From: JABIFK01 sp047619225
GTDB taxonomy: Bacteria > Latescibacterota > UBA2968
Assembly (NCBI GenBank): GCA_047619225.1
Contig: JBLHJX010000308.1
Span: 1-6,392, forward strand
Length of the DNA: 6,392 nucleotides
Reading direction: 5' to 3'
The position numbers and the translations under genes are program-made. A model generated the notes under the pieces. That model was not told the DNA's origin and made no database searches. It saw nothing but the letters and a program-made list of their open reading frames with translations. Positions 6,045-6,392 of this stretch are shown here, one piece after another. Each line of letters starts with the position of its first letter. Positions within the stretch are counted from its first letter, which is position 1.

Positions 6045-6392
6045 TGCGGTTTCAAGACCCTGAGTGGTTGGTTCTTGTGGTGGTGATTCCTGTCTTGGTT
6101 TATCGCTATATTCATCAGGAGCGGCAAAAACGGGGGCGCATTCGTTTTTCAGGCATTGCGACATTTAAACGCATTGGCCCCTCTTTGTCTTTAAAGTTTC
6201 GGCACTGTTTGATGGTTTTTAGGTGTTTGGGCCTTCTGTTGTTGATTTTGGCGCTGGCCCGCCCGCAATCGGGGCGAGAAGGCCGTGAGATTTTGAGCCA
6301 GGGCATTGATATTGTTCTGGCTTTAGATGTTTCGAGCAGTATGGAAGCCAAAGATTTGGCCAATCAGCGCAGAACCCGATTGGAAGTTTCGA
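6041..6392 (+). CDS. BatA-like vWA domain membrane protein, N-terminal part (runs off window)
   Basis: The frame is open from ATG 6041 to the window end, with 117 residues visible; BatA-like proteins are usually about 320-350. It begins with the family-typical 'MMRFQDPEWLVLVVVIPVL', in which a hydrophobic segment covers about 9-23. A basic loop (RYIHQERQKRGRIRF) follows, then a second helix at about 56-73 ending in ALARPQ, a characteristic BatA transition. Next comes the vWA domain: 'GIDIVLALDVSSSMEAKDL' (88-106) contains an intact MIDAS motif DxSxS (Asp96, Ser98, Ser100), so metal-dependent ligand binding is expected. The basic loop between the helices should be cytoplasmic, which puts the vWA domain outside the cytoplasm, facing the BatD-like domain. 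The start overlaps the upstream stop (ATGA, 6041-6044); a second ATG at 6044 is possible. Bat proteins were linked to aerotolerance in Bacteroides, but their mechanism is unsettled. A BatB-like second vWA gene may follow outside the window. Confidence 0.88.
   Translation, partial: MMRFQDPEWLVLVVVIPVLVYRYIHQERQKRGRIRFSGIATFKRIGPSLSLKFRHCLMVFRCLGLLLLILALARPQSGREGREILSQGIDIVLALDVSSSMEAKDLANQRRTRLEVS

Noticed and set aside
5298..6127. Several - strand open frames (64-145 codons) opposite the BatD-like gene
   Set aside because: They overlap one another in different frames, have the skewed composition of shadow frames, and lie opposite a gene with a clear signal peptide, membrane helix and family resemblance.

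Overview
The window is a stretch of bacterial chromosome with seven genes, all on the + strand. They are packed head to tail like one long operon, and the outermost two are cut by the window ends. G+C is a little under half. The coding strand is visibly rich in G and T, and TTG is the favoured leucine codon. A secretion signal, several single-pass proteins with large domains outside the cytoplasm, and a BatA/BatD-like pair point to a Gram-negative-type cell. The sequence alone does not fix a phylum: the ABC genes resemble the GldA/GldF/GldG set known from Bacteroidetes, but that set is widespread, and nothing else here argues for a gliding bacterium.

Layout: (1) 3-521, C-terminal half of a DUF58 protein (vWA-like). 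(2) 577-1515, ABC ATPase of the GldA/NosF type. (3) 1515-2288, six-helix ABC-2 permease of the GldF type. (4) 2292-3674, GldG-type auxiliary protein anchored by a helix at each end. (5) 3723-5093, N-terminally anchored protein built of three tandem DUF4340-like modules. (6) 5100-6044, short BatD-like protein with signal peptide, beta-rich domain, one membrane helix and a cytoplasmic tail. (7) 6041 to the window end, start of a BatA-like vWA membrane protein with an intact DxSxS MIDAS motif. Junctions are tight: TAATG at 1513-1517, 3 bp at 2289-2291, 6 bp at 5094-5099 and a 4-bp overlap at 6041-6044. The only real spacers are 522-576 and 3675-3722.

The locus appears to join two modules: a DUF58/BatD/BatA cassette (normally partnered with a MoxR AAA+ ATPase, which would lie upstream of this window) and a complete ABC-2 transporter with its GldG and DUF4340 accessory proteins inserted between the DUF58 and Bat genes. 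The ATPase and permease would form the membrane engine. By the positive-inside rule, the GldG core, the DUF4340 array, the BatD-like domain and the vWA domain should all lie on the outer face of the inner membrane. The substrate and overall job cannot be read from the sequence. I saw no RNA genes, mobile elements, CRISPR arrays or convincing terminators.
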